From the NCBI GenBank assembly GCA_943787745.1, contig CALSNJ010000007.1:124001-188000 (forward strand): a stretch of DNA of 64,000 bases, in the 5' to 3' direction. The DNA comes from an uncultured Alphaproteobacteria bacterium. Its GTDB lineage: Bacteria; Pseudomonadota; Alphaproteobacteria; UBA6615. The position numbers and the translations under genes were made by a program. The notes under the pieces were generated by a model. It saw only the letters and a list, made by a program, of their open reading frames with translations. It searched no databases and was not told where the DNA came from. Of this stretch, positions 47,387 to 57,163 are shown one piece after another. The stretch's first letter is position 1. Each line of letters begins with the position of its first letter.

Positions 47387-48084
47387 TTGAATTGGACCGG
47401 GAACAGGTGATTGCAAGGGTCGGCGAGGCTCAGGACCACTTGTCGAGTCGCCGATCCTCGGGTGCTGCGATCACCCAGATGCTTGAGGTGGATTCGAACG
47501 GTGATCCGGTGGATACCCCTTTCCGGCGCGGCGATCATGACCTCAATGAAGAAGGTATGCGTCCTGTACCGCCGCTCAAACCAGCGGCGGTGCTTGTGCC
47601 GCTGGTGGAGCATCCCGGCGGTTTTACTGTTTTGCTTACCCAGCGTTCTCCGGATTTGCGTGCCCATGCCGGTCAGATCAGTTTCCCCGGCGGGAGAATT
47701 GATCCCGAAGATGCCTCACCCGAGGAGGCGGCATTGCGGGAGGCCCATGAGGAAATTGGTATGCCACGGGATTCTGCGGAGCTGATCGGACGGCTGGACA
47801 CTTATGAGGTCCGCACCGGGTTCGCGGTCACACCGGTTGTCGGGCTCGTCAAACCGGGATTCGAAGTGATCCGGGAAGTGGGTGAGGTGGCCGAAGTGTT
47901 TGAAGTGCCGCTCTCATTCGTTCTTGATCCCGAGAATCATGAACGCCATAGCCGTCTCATCCGTGGGAAGCGTCGGTACTTCTATGTGCTTCCCTTCGAG
48001 GAACGTTACATCTGGGGTGCGACAGCGGGTATGCTGGTCAATCTCTTTGAGGTTTTGACAGGACAAAAGGCACGCTGGCGCTAA
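47383..48084 (+). CDS. Nudix hydrolase, CoA pyrophosphatase type
   Basis: A 233-residue enzyme of the NudL type. The Nudix box GRIDPEDASPEEAALREAHEEIGM (split by eye as GX5EX7REUXEEXGU) is preceded by the group-specific TQRSPDLRAHAGQISFPGG, which points to coenzyme A or its derivatives as substrate. The start is GTG 47383, overlapping the DUF1285 stop (GTGA). It is followed after about 23 bases by the CCA-adding enzyme. Confidence 0.9.
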   Translation: MIELDREQVIARVGEAQDHLSSRRSSGAAITQMLEVDSNGDPVDTPFRRGDHDLNEEGMRPVPPLKPAAVLVPLVEHPGGFTVLLTQRSPDLRAHAGQISFPGGRIDPEDASPEEAALREAHEEIGMPRDSAELIGRLDTYEVRTGFAVTPVVGLVKPGFEVIREVGEVAEVFEVPLSFVLDPENHERHSRLIRGKRRYFYVLPFEERYIWGATAGMLVNLFEVLTGQKARWR

Positions 48085-48107
48085 GACCAGCTCGGGCGGG
48101 CCACATC

Positions 48108-49544
48108 ATGATGACGCCGGCAACCAAGATACCCATTCAGGACTGGATGTCCGATCCGGCAACGCAAGCAGTTCTTGCGCCGCTGGTCGGTTCGGATGCC
48201 GCCGACCCCACGATCCTGTTCGTGGGAGGCTGTGTGCGCGACGCGTTGCTCGAACGCCCCGTTGTCGATGTCGATATGGCCACTGTTTTTCCACCCGAAG
48301 AGGTGATGCGGCGTCTGGATGCCGCGGGAATCGGGTATCACATCCCCGGCGTGGCACACGGCACCGTTGCCGCACATGTGGACGGGCGCGTCTTCGAGAT
48401 CACCACTTTGCGGGTCGATGTCGAGACGGATGGTCGTCACGCACAGGTCGCCTACACCGATGACTGGGCGCTCGACGCCTCGCGCCGTGATTTCACCATC
48501 AACGCGTTATTTGCCGATGCGGATGGAAATGTGTTCGATCCGCTGGGCGGCATGGCGGATATCGAAGCGCGGCAGGTTCGTTTCATTGGTGATGCAAATG
48601 AACGTATTCGCGAGGACGCGCTGCGGATATTGCGGTTTTTTCGCTTCAACGCACAGCTCGATACGGAAGCGATGGACTCCAGGGGGCTTGCCGCCTGTCG
48701 GGCCAGCGCAGAGATGCTCGGCGGGTTGTCGGGTGAGCGCATCCGAGATGAAGTTTTCAAGTTGTTGAGAGCGCCAGGCGTGAAATGGCGACTGAACGAC
48801 GATGCTTTTCCCGAGCTGTTCGGATGGGTGTTGCCCGAATTGCCCAATCTGAAAGGTTGTCATGGGCTCGATGGCATTGCGGTCATAGAAGAAGAGGAAT
48901 GCGAATATCCAGACGCGTTGCGTCGTCTTGCTTCTTTGATCGAGGCTTACCCTTTGCGGGCTCTCGAGGACCTGCCGAATTGTAAGTCAGACGCTGTCGC
49001 CATTGCCGGTCGCCTTCGCCTCTCCGGAGACCAGAAGAAGCGCCTTTTGAAAATGCTCGACCGGCCACGCGAGCTTGGACCGCGCTGGGAACAGGCCGGC
49101 ACGTTCAATTGGGATCATGCCTCAGCGCTTTTGCCTGTTGGACGGATGCAGACATTGCAGCACCGATTCGCGAAGGAAAAGAAGGTTGATAGGAGTTACC
49201 GGCCCTATCTTTATGAGCTTGATGATGAGGCGTGGCGCGACGCAGTGTTGCTCAACTGGTCGTATCGGGAAGCGCGTATTTACGCCGCAGCACAGTCAGA
49301 CGCTCCGGCGCAACTTGATCCTCCCCAGCAATGGCGAGATTTGCTGGAACTTCCCGGACGTTTGCCCCGGCCAGAATTTCCCCTCCGTGGCGCCGATGTT
49401 CTCAAAATTGGAATACAGCAGGGCCCGGACATCAGTCGATTGCTCAATGAGATCGAGACCTGGTGGATTGCGGGCGGGTTCGAGGCAGGCCGGCGCAAAT
49501 GCCTGAAAGAGCTCAAGCAGCGTGCCAAACGGACATCTAACTGA
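48108..49544 (+). CDS. cca: CCA tRNA nucleotidyltransferase
   Basis: A 478-residue class II nucleotidyltransferase of the poly(A) polymerase/CCA family. Markers are FVGGCVRDALLERP (GGxVRD), the catalytic DVDMAT (DxD), the RRDFTINALF motif, and EDALRILRFFRFNA in the neck. Poly(A) polymerase PcnB is the main alternative; the mid-length and the neighbourhood (DUF1285, Nudix) fit the CCA-adding type. The encoded tRNA-Gln already has CCA, so it would act mainly in repair of that tRNA. Confidence 0.9.
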   Translation: MMTPATKIPIQDWMSDPATQAVLAPLVGSDAADPTILFVGGCVRDALLERPVVDVDMATVFPPEEVMRRLDAAGIGYHIPGVAHGTVAAHVDGRVFEITTLRVDVETDGRHAQVAYTDDWALDASRRDFTINALFADADGNVFDPLGGMADIEARQVRFIGDANERIREDALRILRFFRFNAQLDTEAMDSRGLAACRASAEMLGGLSGERIRDEVFKLLRAPGVKWRLNDDAFPELFGWVLPELPNLKGCHGLDGIAVIEEEECEYPDALRRLASLIEAYPLRALEDLPNCKSDAVAIAGRLRLSGDQKKRLLKMLDRPRELGPRWEQAGTFNWDHASALLPVGRMQTLQHRFAKEKKVDRSYRPYLYELDDEAWRDAVLLNWSYREARIYAAAQSDAPAQLDPPQQWRDLLELPGRLPRPEFPLRGADVLKIGIQQGPDISRLLNEIETWWIAGGFEAGRRKCLKELKQRAKRTSN

Positions 49545-49593
49545 CGTCATTGCTTCGGCCTTGCAATAACGAGAATCCGTGTTTTGTGAAACG

Positions 49594-50169
49594 CTACTGC
49601 GTGCGCACCAGCTTGCCGGACATGCGGACTTTCACATCTTCGTCTTGCAGGCGCATGAAACGGATATCCATGCCCTTTTCGGTCAGGCTGCGCCGATAGA
49701 CCTGCAATTCGGATCCACCGGTCTCGCTGATTGCGAGCGAATAAATCGTCATGTCATTGCCGTCGATGGCTGCCCAGCGCACTGCATCACCGAGCAAGGG
49801 GTTGGGCAGTTCGGATTTCTGGAACAGGCCCCCCTTGGGGGCGAGGACAAAGACGTTCTTCTTGTCCTCTACGGGTATGAAATTCTCGGTAACTTCGCGG
49901 CGTTTGACGTCGTCGCCTGTCCGGGCGCCGTTGGCACCGCGGACGACGGTGATCCATTGGATGGTAAATCCGTCATCCTTGAAGCTCTCGATTGTCACGT
50001 CGAGATCTCGAACTTCCTGCTCAGTGCGGTCGAGAACTTCGGCTTTTCCCGACCCGACATAGGATCCGTAGAATTTCGAGACAGCTTCGTTGGCAAATGC
50101 CCCGTTGGTGGCGACAAAAACAAAAGACGCGGCGACAAGCGCAGCACGGATCAGGGTCCGGGGATTCAT
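49594..50169 (-). CDS. Exported protein of unknown function (tandem paralog 2)
   Basis: A 191-residue protein with a signal peptide (MNPRTLIRAALVAASFVFVA, cleavage near GAFANE). The mature part is beta-rich and lacks cysteines. It is related to the next gene upstream: both have FYGxYxGSGxAE near the start, RDLDVxI, a DVxKR stretch, and a C-terminal ISxTGGxxxQ/xYxRxLxxxGM pattern. The pair is probably an old tandem duplication. ATG 50169 is chosen over TTG 50175. I know no named family. Confidence 0.78.
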   Translation of the reverse strand: MNPRTLIRAALVAASFVFVATNGAFANEAVSKFYGSYVGSGKAEVLDRTEQEVRDLDVTIESFKDDGFTIQWITVVRGANGARTGDDVKRREVTENFIPVEDKKNVFVLAPKGGLFQKSELPNPLLGDAVRWAAIDGNDMTIYSLAISETGGSELQVYRRSLTEKGMDIRFMRLQDEDVKVRMSGKLVRTQ

Positions 50170-50195
50170 AAGCAAACTGCCTTTCGGGCTTGAGG

Positions 50196-50747
50196 CTAGT
50201 TGCCGACCTTGACGAGGCGGGCTTCGACCTGACGAATTGGCTCTCCATCGGCGACATTGACGAATTTCAGTTTCATGCCGGTTCCGTCGAGTGTGCGGTC
50301 ATAAGTCTGGATCACATATCCCCCGGTTTGTGTGATCCGCATCACATGAATGGTGAAGGTCCGTTCCTTGATGCTGGTCCAGCCCAGACCATCCGCACTG
50401 CGCGGATCCTGCGCGCCCACGGCGTTATAGACGCCGGGCGTGTTGGTCGGCAGGAACGACATTTTCTGGGTGCGTTTGCGGACATCGGGATTGTCTGGGT
50501 CCCCGCCGCCGCGGATGACGCTGGTCCACTCCACGGCAAAACCGGGTGCTTCGGGGGTAATGCGCACATCCAGATCGCGTACGGTCACGCCGAAATACAG
50601 GCTGTCACTGTTCTCGGCGACACCTGAGCCCTGGAAATGCCCATAGAAAGCTTCGATGGACAGGTCTTGCGCCTTGGCTGTTGTGGTGCCGACCAGGAGG
50701 GTCAGTGCGAAGATCGGCGCAAGCAGCCGGAGGGAGAGATGTTTCAT
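50196..50747 (-). CDS. Exported protein of unknown function (tandem paralog 1)
   Basis: A 183-residue protein with a signal peptide (LLAPIFALTLLVGTTTAKAQ). The mature part begins SIEAFYGHFQGSGVAENS and shares its layout with the downstream paralog, including RDLDVRI, SVIRGGG, MRITQTGGYVIQTYDRTL and a C-terminal RLVKVGN. It starts at MKHLSLRLL (50747); an in-frame extension upstream is not family-like. Gap to the paralog is about 26 bases, so both are likely co-transcribed. A lipocalin-like or beta-sandwich fold is possible, but this is only inference. Confidence 0.78.
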   Translation of the reverse strand: MKHLSLRLLAPIFALTLLVGTTTAKAQDLSIEAFYGHFQGSGVAENSDSLYFGVTVRDLDVRITPEAPGFAVEWTSVIRGGGDPDNPDVRKRTQKMSFLPTNTPGVYNAVGAQDPRSADGLGWTSIKERTFTIHVMRITQTGGYVIQTYDRTLDGTGMKLKFVNVADGEPIRQVEARLVKVGN

Positions 50748-50847
50748 GGGTGCTCCAATTTCTGATCGTGCACATGCTTTGCCAAAAGGTCGGCAGCAGG
50801 CTCCGGAAGAACTTATATCAGGACGTTCCCGGGACAAACTCCGGTTT

Positions 50848-51708
50848 TCAGGGCCAGGTCACTTCCGGCGGCAGGGACATCAGGATTGCCTCCACATTGC
50901 CGCCGGTTTTGAGACCGAACTGCGTGCCTCGGTCATAAAGCAGGTTAAATTCGACATACCGGCCGCGACGCTGCAATTGATGCGCACGCTGTTCGTCTGT
51001 CCATGGCTTGTCCATGTGACGGCGAACCAGTTTTGGATACACGTCCAGGAACGCCAGGCCCACGTCCCGGGTGAATGCGAAGTCGGCATCCCAGCTTCCG
51101 GTGTCGACATAATCAAAGAAGATGCCGCCGATTCCGCGCGGCTCATCACGGTGGGGCAGGTAGAAATACTCGTCGCACCATTCCTTGAATTTCTTGTGGT
51201 AGTCCGGGTCATGGGCGTCACAGGCGGCTTTGAGCGCGGCATGGAATGTCGCGGTGTCGTCATCATCGGGGTACATCGGCGTCAAATCCGCGCCGCCGCC
51301 AAACCATCCCTTGGATGTCACGATGTGGCGCGTGTTCATATGAACCGCCGGCACGAGGGGTGATTGCATATGCGCGACAAGCGAGACACCCGATGCCCAG
51401 AACTTCCCGTCTTCCTCCGCGCCCGGGATGCGCGTGCGGAACTCTTCGGAGAATGTGCCTTCAACCGTCGAAATGTTGACGCCGACTTTCTCGAAGACAC
51501 GTCCGCGCATGATCGACATTTCACCGCCACCGCCCGGCGCACCGTCCGTATCGGGTCGTGTCCAGTTCGATCGCTCAAACCTGCCGGGAGTCCGGTCGGA
51601 CATCGGACCCTGAAGGTCATCTTCAATGGCTTCGAACGCGCTGCAAATCTGGTTGCGCAAGCTGGCAAACCAGCTCGCAGCGGATTGTTTGTTCTGATCT
51701 TCGGACAT
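50848..51708 (-). CDS. hemF: Oxygen-dependent coproporphyrinogen III oxidase
   Basis: A 286-residue heme-synthesis enzyme that converts coproporphyrinogen III to protoporphyrinogen IX with O2. Landmarks are [21 protein letters not shown] near the start, [21 protein letters not shown], and [13 protein letters not shown]. It is translated together with trmL, which precedes it by 17 bases. The two genes lie divergent to petABC, a common neighbourhood in alphaproteobacteria. Confidence 0.96.
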   Translation of the reverse strand: MSEDQNKQSAASWFASLRNQICSAFEAIEDDLQGPMSDRTPGRFERSNWTRPDTDGAPGGGGEMSIMRGRVFEKVGVNISTVEGTFSEEFRTRIPGAEEDGKFWASGVSLVAHMQSPLVPAVHMNTRHIVTSKGWFGGGADLTPMYPDDDDTATFHAALKAACDAHDPDYHKKFKEWCDEYFYLPHRDEPRGIGGIFFDYVDTGSWDADFAFTRDVGLAFLDVYPKLVRRHMDKPWTDEQRAHQLQRRGRYVEFNLLYDRGTQFGLKTGGNVEAILMSLPPEVTWP

Positions 51709-51725
51709 GTATCTCTCGGTTTTCT

Positions 51726-52181
51726 CTAAGCCTGCGGAAATCCGTCGACCTGACGAAGCGCTTCTCCCAGTGCAAAGGTCAGGGCCGTGACCACGTTGAG
51801 CGAACGGGCATCGGGTTGCATCGGGACCCGGATACGCGCATCGGCACGATCATGGACGTCATCGGGAACGCCACTGCTTTCCCGACCGACCATAAGCGTA
51901 TCCTGCGCATCGAATTTGAAGTCAACGTGCCGTTGTGTCGCTGCGGTGGTGAGAAGCACCAACCGGGCTGGTTTTGCGGCGTTCACATAGGCCTCCCAGG
52001 AAATGTGGCGGACAATCTGGGTTTGGTCCAGATAGTCCATGCCGGCGCGCCGCAAATTGGCATCATTCAGGACAAACCCTGCCGGCTCTATAATATCCAC
52101 AGGAAGATTGAGACATGTGGCAAGCCGGAACACGGCACCCGTATTCTGAGGTATGTCGGGCTGATAGAGGGCGATGCGCAT
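51726..52181 (-). CDS. trmL: tRNA (cytidine/uridine-34-2'-O)-methyltransferase TrmL
   Basis: A 151-residue SPOUT-fold methyltransferase that modifies the wobble base of some leucine tRNAs. The start [20 protein letters not shown] and the C-terminal knot motifs [14 protein letters not shown] and [17 protein letters not shown] are typical. The in-frame extension of 78 codons upstream lies in the intergenic region and is not family-like. It is followed by hemF on the same strand. Confidence 0.95.
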   Translation of the reverse strand: MRIALYQPDIPQNTGAVFRLATCLNLPVDIIEPAGFVLNDANLRRAGMDYLDQTQIVRHISWEAYVNAAKPARLVLLTTAATQRHVDFKFDAQDTLMVGRESSGVPDDVHDRADARIRVPMQPDARSLNVVTALTFALGEALRQVDGFPQA

Positions 52182-52474
52182 GAGTTGTATGTCCGGGGCA
52201 GAACGCGATGAATGGCGGCGAGGTGAAATTGCATGCTTGGGCGGGCTTGGCAAACGGTCAGCAATTCGATTATATCCGGTCAAGTTAAGGGCGCACACGG
52301 GTTCCAGGGGGGCATTCTGGAGATTTCGCGCACAGCACATGGGATAGGTTCGGGCTGCACATTGCGGCACGGTGTCACATTGCTGGAATCCGGGAAATCT
52401 CATACCCCTCGGCACACCTGTCGTACGTTACGTATACCTGCGGCGCATCGGCGTCGAACCAAGGACTATTGCCC
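52182..52474. other. Divergent intergenic region between trmL and petABC
   Basis: About 290 bases with no convincing gene. It should hold the promoters of trmL-hemF and of the bc1 operon. A small inverted repeat TACGT-T-ACGTA (52424-52434) lies about 40 bases before petA. A weak pair TTGCTG (52380-52385) and TACCCC (52403-52408) is 17 bases apart. Neither is strong enough to call a regulator or promoter. Confidence 0.35.
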
Positions 52475-53020
52475 ATGAGCGATGACACTCAGGATCATGA
52501 CGATCACTCCGGTAGTCGGCGTGATTTTCTCTACCTTTCGGCTGGCGCCTTCGGTGCTGTCGGCCTCGGTGCGGCCTTGTGGCCGTTCATCAGTTCGATG
52601 AACCCATCAGCTGATGTTCTGGCCCTTTCGACGACGGAAGTGGATCTGTCTCAGGTCGAGGATGGCCAGCGCATTACCGTGAAATGGCAGGGCAAGCCGG
52701 TCTTTATTGACCGCCGCACGCCGACTGCCATTGAAGAAGCTGAGAGCACACCGCTTGCAGAATTGCGTGACCCGGAAACGGATGAAGAGCGCGTTCTGAC
52801 TCCGGAATGGCTGGTTGTCATCGGAATTTGCACCCATCTGGGCTGCGTTCCGCTTGGCCAGAAGGCCTCGGAAGATCGCGGCGAATGGGGTGGTTGGTTT
52901 TGCCCTTGCCATGGTTCGCACTACGACACTTCCGGGCGTATCCGGAAAGGGCCGGCACCGCTTAACTTGCCGATTCCGCCCTATGCATTCCTGAATGACA
53001 CCAGCATAAAGATCGGTTGA
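52475..53020 (+). CDS. petA: Ubiquinol-cytochrome c reductase, Rieske iron-sulfur subunit
   Basis: A 181-residue Rieske protein. It has a Tat-type N-terminus ([11 protein letters not shown]) with one membrane span that is kept as an anchor. The two cluster boxes are CTHLGC (Cys119, His121, Cys124) and [13 protein letters not shown] (Cys143, Cys145, His146). AAGGA stands nine bases before the ATG. It heads petA-petB-petC. Confidence 0.97.
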   Translation: MSDDTQDHDDHSGSRRDFLYLSAGAFGAVGLGAALWPFISSMNPSADVLALSTTEVDLSQVEDGQRITVKWQGKPVFIDRRTPTAIEEAESTPLAELRDPETDEERVLTPEWLVVIGICTHLGCVPLGQKASEDRGEWGGWFCPCHGSHYDTSGRIRKGPAPLNLPIPPYAFLNDTSIKIG

Positions 53021-53028
53021 GGCCTAAC

Positions 53029-54348
53029 ATGAGCGCCGGAACAAATCAGACCGGGGGCACCAATAGCGGCCTCGTCAAATGGATCGACAGTCGCCTGCCG
53101 GTCTTCTCGTATCTGCAAAAAGAGTATGCCGAGTACCAGTCACCCAGAAACTTCAACTGGTTCTGGAATTTCGGTGCGATCCTGACGTTCCTGCTCGTCA
53201 TGATGATTATGTCGGGCATTTTCCTCGCGATGCAGTATCAGCCCAACACTGCGTTGGCCTTTGATTCGGTTGAGCGGATCATGCGTGACGTCAATTTTGG
53301 CTGGTTGTTGCGTTATCTACACCAGAACGGGGCGACCTTCTTCTTTATCGCCATATACATCCACATGTTCCGGGGCATGTATTACGGGTCCTACAAGGCA
53401 CCACGAGAGCTGCTCTGGATGCTGGGCGTTGTGATTTTGCTGCTGGCCATGGCCACGGCCTTCATGGGGTACGTGCTTCCCTGGGGTCAGATGAGTTTCT
53501 GGGGCGCAACCGTGATCACCAACCTTTTCTCTGCGGTTCCGCTGGTTGGCGACAGTATCGTTACTCTGCTTTGGGGCGGGTTCTCGATTGATAACCCAAC
53601 GCTCAATCGCTTCTTCGCACTGCATTACCTTTTCCCGTTCCTGATCTTCGGGGTTGTGGTTCTGCATGTGATCGCGTTGCACGTTAGTGGTTCGAACAAC
53701 CCATTGGGTGTTGATCCGAAGGGACCTCAGGATACGGTGTCTTTCCATCCGTATTACACGATGAAAGATTCCGTTGGCCTGGCAGTATTCGTTACCATCA
53801 TGGCGGCCTTCGTGTTTTTCGCCCCGGACTTCTTCGGGGAACCGGAGAACTATCTTGAGGCGGCGCCGCTGAACACGCCGGCGCACATTGTGCCCGAATG
53901 GTACTTCCTGCCGTTCTTCGCAATTCTGCGTTCGGTCGATTTTGATATCCTGTTTATCGAAGCCAAACTGGGCGGTGTGATTGCCATGTTTGGCGCGATT
54001 TTCGTCCTGTTTGTCTTGCCGTGGCTCGACAAGTCACCGGTACGCAGCGCGAAGTTCCGTCCTGTATACAAATGGTTTTTCTGGATCTTCCTGATTGATT
54101 GCGTGCTTTTGGGGTATGTCGGCGGCAAGCCGACGGATGCGCCGGTCTTTGGTGGTGTTGAAAGCTTCCAGATTATCCATCTCGGATACATCACCACCTT
54201 CTGGTATTTCGCGCATTTCCTGATTGTTCTTCCTTTGCTCGGTATTTTCGAGCGACCGAAACCTGTGCCCAAGAGTATTTCTGAAGCGGTTCTCGGGGGT
54301 GGCTCATCAGGTGCCGCTGCAACTGCCAAGCCGATGGAGAAGGCATAA
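53029..54348 (+). CDS. petB: Cytochrome b (bc1 complex)
   Basis: A 439-residue membrane protein with eight spans. The four heme-b histidines are in [20 protein letters not shown] and [15 protein letters not shown]. The quinol site motif PEWY is present ([13 protein letters not shown]). The start ATG 53029 has GAGG six bases upstream, and the gene begins eight bases after petA. Its stop overlaps the petC ATG by one base (TAATG). The C-terminal region with about 30 Gly/Ser/Ala residues is longer than in mitochondria. Confidence 0.97.
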   Translation: MSAGTNQTGGTNSGLVKWIDSRLPVFSYLQKEYAEYQSPRNFNWFWNFGAILTFLLVMMIMSGIFLAMQYQPNTALAFDSVERIMRDVNFGWLLRYLHQNGATFFFIAIYIHMFRGMYYGSYKAPRELLWMLGVVILLLAMATAFMGYVLPWGQMSFWGATVITNLFSAVPLVGDSIVTLLWGGFSIDNPTLNRFFALHYLFPFLIFGVVVLHVIALHVSGSNNPLGVDPKGPQDTVSFHPYYTMKDSVGLAVFVTIMAAFVFFAPDFFGEPENYLEAAPLNTPAHIVPEWYFLPFFAILRSVDFDILFIEAKLGGVIAMFGAIFVLFVLPWLDKSPVRSAKFRPVYKWFFWIFLIDCVLLGYVGGKPTDAPVFGGVESFQIIHLGYITTFWYFAHFLIVLPLLGIFERPKPVPKSISEAVLGGGSSGAAATAKPMEKA

Positions 54349-55133
54349 TGGGTATCGTTAGCAATCTTCGCCTTGCGGCGGCAGCGACCGGCCTGATTGC
54401 CGCGACTATGTTCGTGTCGACAACGGCGTTTGGCGCAGGTGACGTAAAAGACCCTGACAGTCAGGACTGGCATTTCGAGGGTATTTTTGGAACCGTTGAC
54501 AGGGCGGCGGCACAGCGTGGTCTTCAGGTATATCTTGAGGTGTGCTCGAGCTGTCATGGCCTCAAGCAGGTTGCCTACCGCAACCTAACTGATCTTGGGT
54601 TCAACGAAGAGGAGGTCAAGGCCATTGCGGCTGAGTTTGACGTCGTCGATGGGCCGAATGATGAGGGAGAGATGTTCGACCGCTCTGCGATCCCCTCTGA
54701 CAAGTTCGTGGGACCTTTCCCCAACAATGCCGCTGCACAGGCTGCAAATAACGGGGCTTTGCCGCCCGATCTCTCGCTTCAGGTGAAGGCGCATATTGGG
54801 GGCCCCGACTACATTTACGCTTTGCTGACCGGTTACACGGAAGCGCCGGCAGATGTCGAAGTTCCGGCGGGCGCGAATTACAATCCATATTTCCGCGGCA
54901 GCCTGATCGCGATGGCGCAGCCGCTCTGGCCCGATGGGGTGACCTATTCGGATGGAACCGAGGCCACGATCGATCAGATGGCCTGGGACGTGGTCAATTT
55001 CATGCAGTGGGCCGCTGCGCCTGAGATGGAAGAGCGCAAAAAGATGGGGTTCAAGGTTGTCCTGTTCCTGATCATTCTGAGCGCCATCCTTTATGCGGCC
55101 AAACGCAAGATGTGGTCCAATCTGGACCACTGA
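54348..55133 (+). CDS. petC: Cytochrome c1 (bc1 complex)
   Basis: A 261-residue protein with a cleavable signal (TAFGAGD), heme motif CSSCH (Cys66, Cys69, His70), axial methionine likely Met189 in SLIAMAQPLW, and a C-terminal membrane anchor (VVLFLIILSAILYAA). It is the last gene of petABC and is followed by a terminator hairpin. Confidence 0.96.
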   Translation: MGIVSNLRLAAAATGLIAATMFVSTTAFGAGDVKDPDSQDWHFEGIFGTVDRAAAQRGLQVYLEVCSSCHGLKQVAYRNLTDLGFNEEEVKAIAAEFDVVDGPNDEGEMFDRSAIPSDKFVGPFPNNAAAQAANNGALPPDLSLQVKAHIGGPDYIYALLTGYTEAPADVEVPAGANYNPYFRGSLIAMAQPLWPDGVTYSDGTEATIDQMAWDVVNFMQWAAAPEMEERKKMGFKVVLFLIILSAILYAAKRKMWSNLDH

Positions 55134-55153
55134 GTGAATTGAGTTTCAGGAAG

Positions 55154-55185
55154 AGGCCGCTTGCCCAATTGCAAGCGGCCTTTTT
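55154..55185 (+). terminator. Rho-independent terminator of petABC
   Basis: An eleven-base stem (AGGCCGCTTGC / GCAAGCGGCCT) with a six-base loop is followed by TTTTT. It lies 20 bases after the petC stop. Confidence 0.9.
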
Positions 55186-55260
55186 CGTAAGCGCAGTCGA
55201 TTCTTTTCGATAGACTGCGGATAAGATAAACAACAACGAATCCAGATAACTGGGGGAAAC

Positions 55261-56142
55261 ATGGCCAGCGAAACTATCGTGACCGCCGCTCTGACAGGCG
55301 GACATATGAACTTTCAGAATCACCCGAATTTCCCGATCACGCCGGAGCAGATCGCTCGCGAGGCGATCGAGGCACGGTCTGCAGGCGCTGCCATTGCGCA
55401 TATTCATGTGCGCGAGCCTGATGGATCGCGTTCGGGCAACCCGGCGTATTTCCGCGAAGTTGTGGAGCGTATCCGCGACGCGGATTGCGACATCCTGATC
55501 AATCTGACCACGGGCGAGGGCGCGCGCTTTATTCCCAGCGATGACAACCCGATGATGGGGAACGAAGAATCGACACTGACAACCCCGGAAATACGGTTGC
55601 GTCATGTGCTCGAGTTACGCCCGGATATCTGCACACTCGATTGTGGCACGATGAATTTTGGCGAGGCTGTTTTCATGAACACGCCGGCCCATCTGCGCAA
55701 GATGGCGGGGATGATCAAGGATGCCGGTGTGAAGCCGGAGATCGAGGTGTTTGAGCCAGGTCATATCCGGTTTGCGATTGATCTGATCGAGAAGGGCCTG
55801 ATCGAGAGCCCGGCTCTGTTCCAGCTGTGTCTGGGAATTCCGTGGGGATCGCCCGCCACGCCGCAGATGTTGCAGGTGATGGAAAGCATGCTGCCTCGCG
55901 ATGCCAATTGGGCGGCCTTTGGTATCAGCCGGTCCGAGTTCAAAATTGTCGCTGAAGCTGTCAACAATGGCGGGCATGTACGTGTCGGCCTTGAGGACAA
56001 TCTGTATCTCGAAAAAGGCGTGTTTGCGAGCAACGCTCAACTTGTCGAAAAGGCTGTGCGGATCATGCGTGAACTCGATGCCGAGCCGGTCGAGCCGGAT
56101 CGGGCCGCCGAGATGCTCGAGCTTCTGCCGCGGGCGCAATAG
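55261..56142 (+). CDS. BKACE-family (DUF849) beta-keto acid cleavage enzyme
   Basis: A 293-residue TIM-barrel enzyme that condenses a beta-keto acid with acetyl-CoA in the related 3-keto-5-aminohexanoate cleavage enzyme. The zinc ligands probably include His47 and His49 in AAIAHIHVREPDG. Other markers are GGHMNFQNHPNFPITPEQIA and RVGLEDNLYLEKG. GGGGGAAAC precedes the ATG. It is the first gene after the petABC terminator, ten bases before the MTA phosphorylase gene. The substrate cannot be told from sequence. Confidence 0.9.
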   Translation: MASETIVTAALTGGHMNFQNHPNFPITPEQIAREAIEARSAGAAIAHIHVREPDGSRSGNPAYFREVVERIRDADCDILINLTTGEGARFIPSDDNPMMGNEESTLTTPEIRLRHVLELRPDICTLDCGTMNFGEAVFMNTPAHLRKMAGMIKDAGVKPEIEVFEPGHIRFAIDLIEKGLIESPALFQLCLGIPWGSPATPQMLQVMESMLPRDANWAAFGISRSEFKIVAEAVNNGGHVRVGLEDNLYLEKGVFASNAQLVEKAVRIMRELDAEPVEPDRAAEMLELLPRAQ

Positions 56143-56152
56143 GAACTTAGGA

Positions 56153-57043
56153 ATGGCAGCCAATCACGCAGGCGTGCCGCCCGTTCTTGGAATTATTGGC
56201 GGCAGCGGTATCTATGACATCGAGGGACTCAGCGATGTGCGCTGGGAGGCCGTGAATTCACCCTATGGTGCTCCCTCGGATGAGTTGATGTTCGGCAAAC
56301 TGGGCGATCAGCAGATTGTCTTTCTGCCGCGCCATGGACGGGGCCATCGGGTGCCTCCCTCCGAACTAAACTTCCGGGCAAATATTGACGTTCTCAAGCG
56401 CGCCGGGGTGACGGAAATTCTCTCCCTTTCGGCTGTGGGGTCGCTACGAGAGGATTTGGCCCCGGGGACCTTTGTGATCGTTGACCAGTTCATTGATCGC
56501 ACCTTTGCGCGGGTTAAATCCTTTTTTGAAACCGGTCTGGTCGCGCATGTCTCCATGGCGGATCCCGTTTGTGGACGGCTGGGTGATGAAATTGCCGAGG
56601 CTGCCGAAGAGGTCGGGATCAACCTGGTGCGGGGCGGGACCTATTTGGTCATGGAAGGCCCGCAATTCTCGAGCCGAGCCGAATCCGAACTTTATCGGTC
56701 CTGGGGGTGCTCGGTGATTGGCATGACAAATATGCCCGAGGCGAAACTCGCCCGTGAGGCAGAGATTTGTTACGCAACCGTTGCGATGGTGACCGATTAT
56801 GACTGCTGGCATGATGATCATGACGCAGTTACGGTGGATCAGGTGATCAAGATTCTTCTTGAGAATGCGGATCGGGGCCGGGCGCTTGTTCGTGCACTGG
56901 TGCCGAAAATATCGGGACGTAATGTGGTTTGTCGGCAGGGTTGTCATACCAGCCTCGACAACGCCCTGATCACAGCGCCCGATTCCCGTGATCCGGGGAT
57001 TGCAAAGCGCCTTGATGCCGTGGCGGGCCGGGTTCTGGGCTAA
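56153..57043 (+). CDS. mtnP: S-methyl-5'-thioadenosine phosphorylase
   Basis: A 296-residue PNP-family enzyme that cleaves methylthioadenosine to adenine and methylthioribose-1-phosphate. Landmarks are LGIIGGSGIYDIEGL, PRHGRGHRVPPSELNFRANI, and GMTNMPEAKLAREAEICYA. The start MAANHAGVPP follows AGGA; a longer frame upstream overlaps the BKACE gene out of frame. Spacing to the BKACE gene is ten bases, so they are co-transcribed. The rest of the methionine salvage pathway is not in the window. Confidence 0.94.
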   Translation: MAANHAGVPPVLGIIGGSGIYDIEGLSDVRWEAVNSPYGAPSDELMFGKLGDQQIVFLPRHGRGHRVPPSELNFRANIDVLKRAGVTEILSLSAVGSLREDLAPGTFVIVDQFIDRTFARVKSFFETGLVAHVSMADPVCGRLGDEIAEAAEEVGINLVRGGTYLVMEGPQFSSRAESELYRSWGCSVIGMTNMPEAKLAREAEICYATVAMVTDYDCWHDDHDAVTVDQVIKILLENADRGRALVRALVPKISGRNVVCRQGCHTSLDNALITAPDSRDPGIAKRLDAVAGRVLG

Positions 57044-57163
57044 ATCACCCGTCAACCCCGACTTTGGCTTGTCTTTTCGTGACAGGCGTCAACGTAATAC
57101 AATGGAACTTGGAACAAACCGGGGCCTCTGGGTCCGGTTTGATCATGTGGGGAGTGGAGTATC

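Noticed and set aside
52233-52478. Plus-strand frame of 81 codons ahead of petA
   Set aside because: No ribosome site or family match; it covers the region that must hold the petABC promoter.
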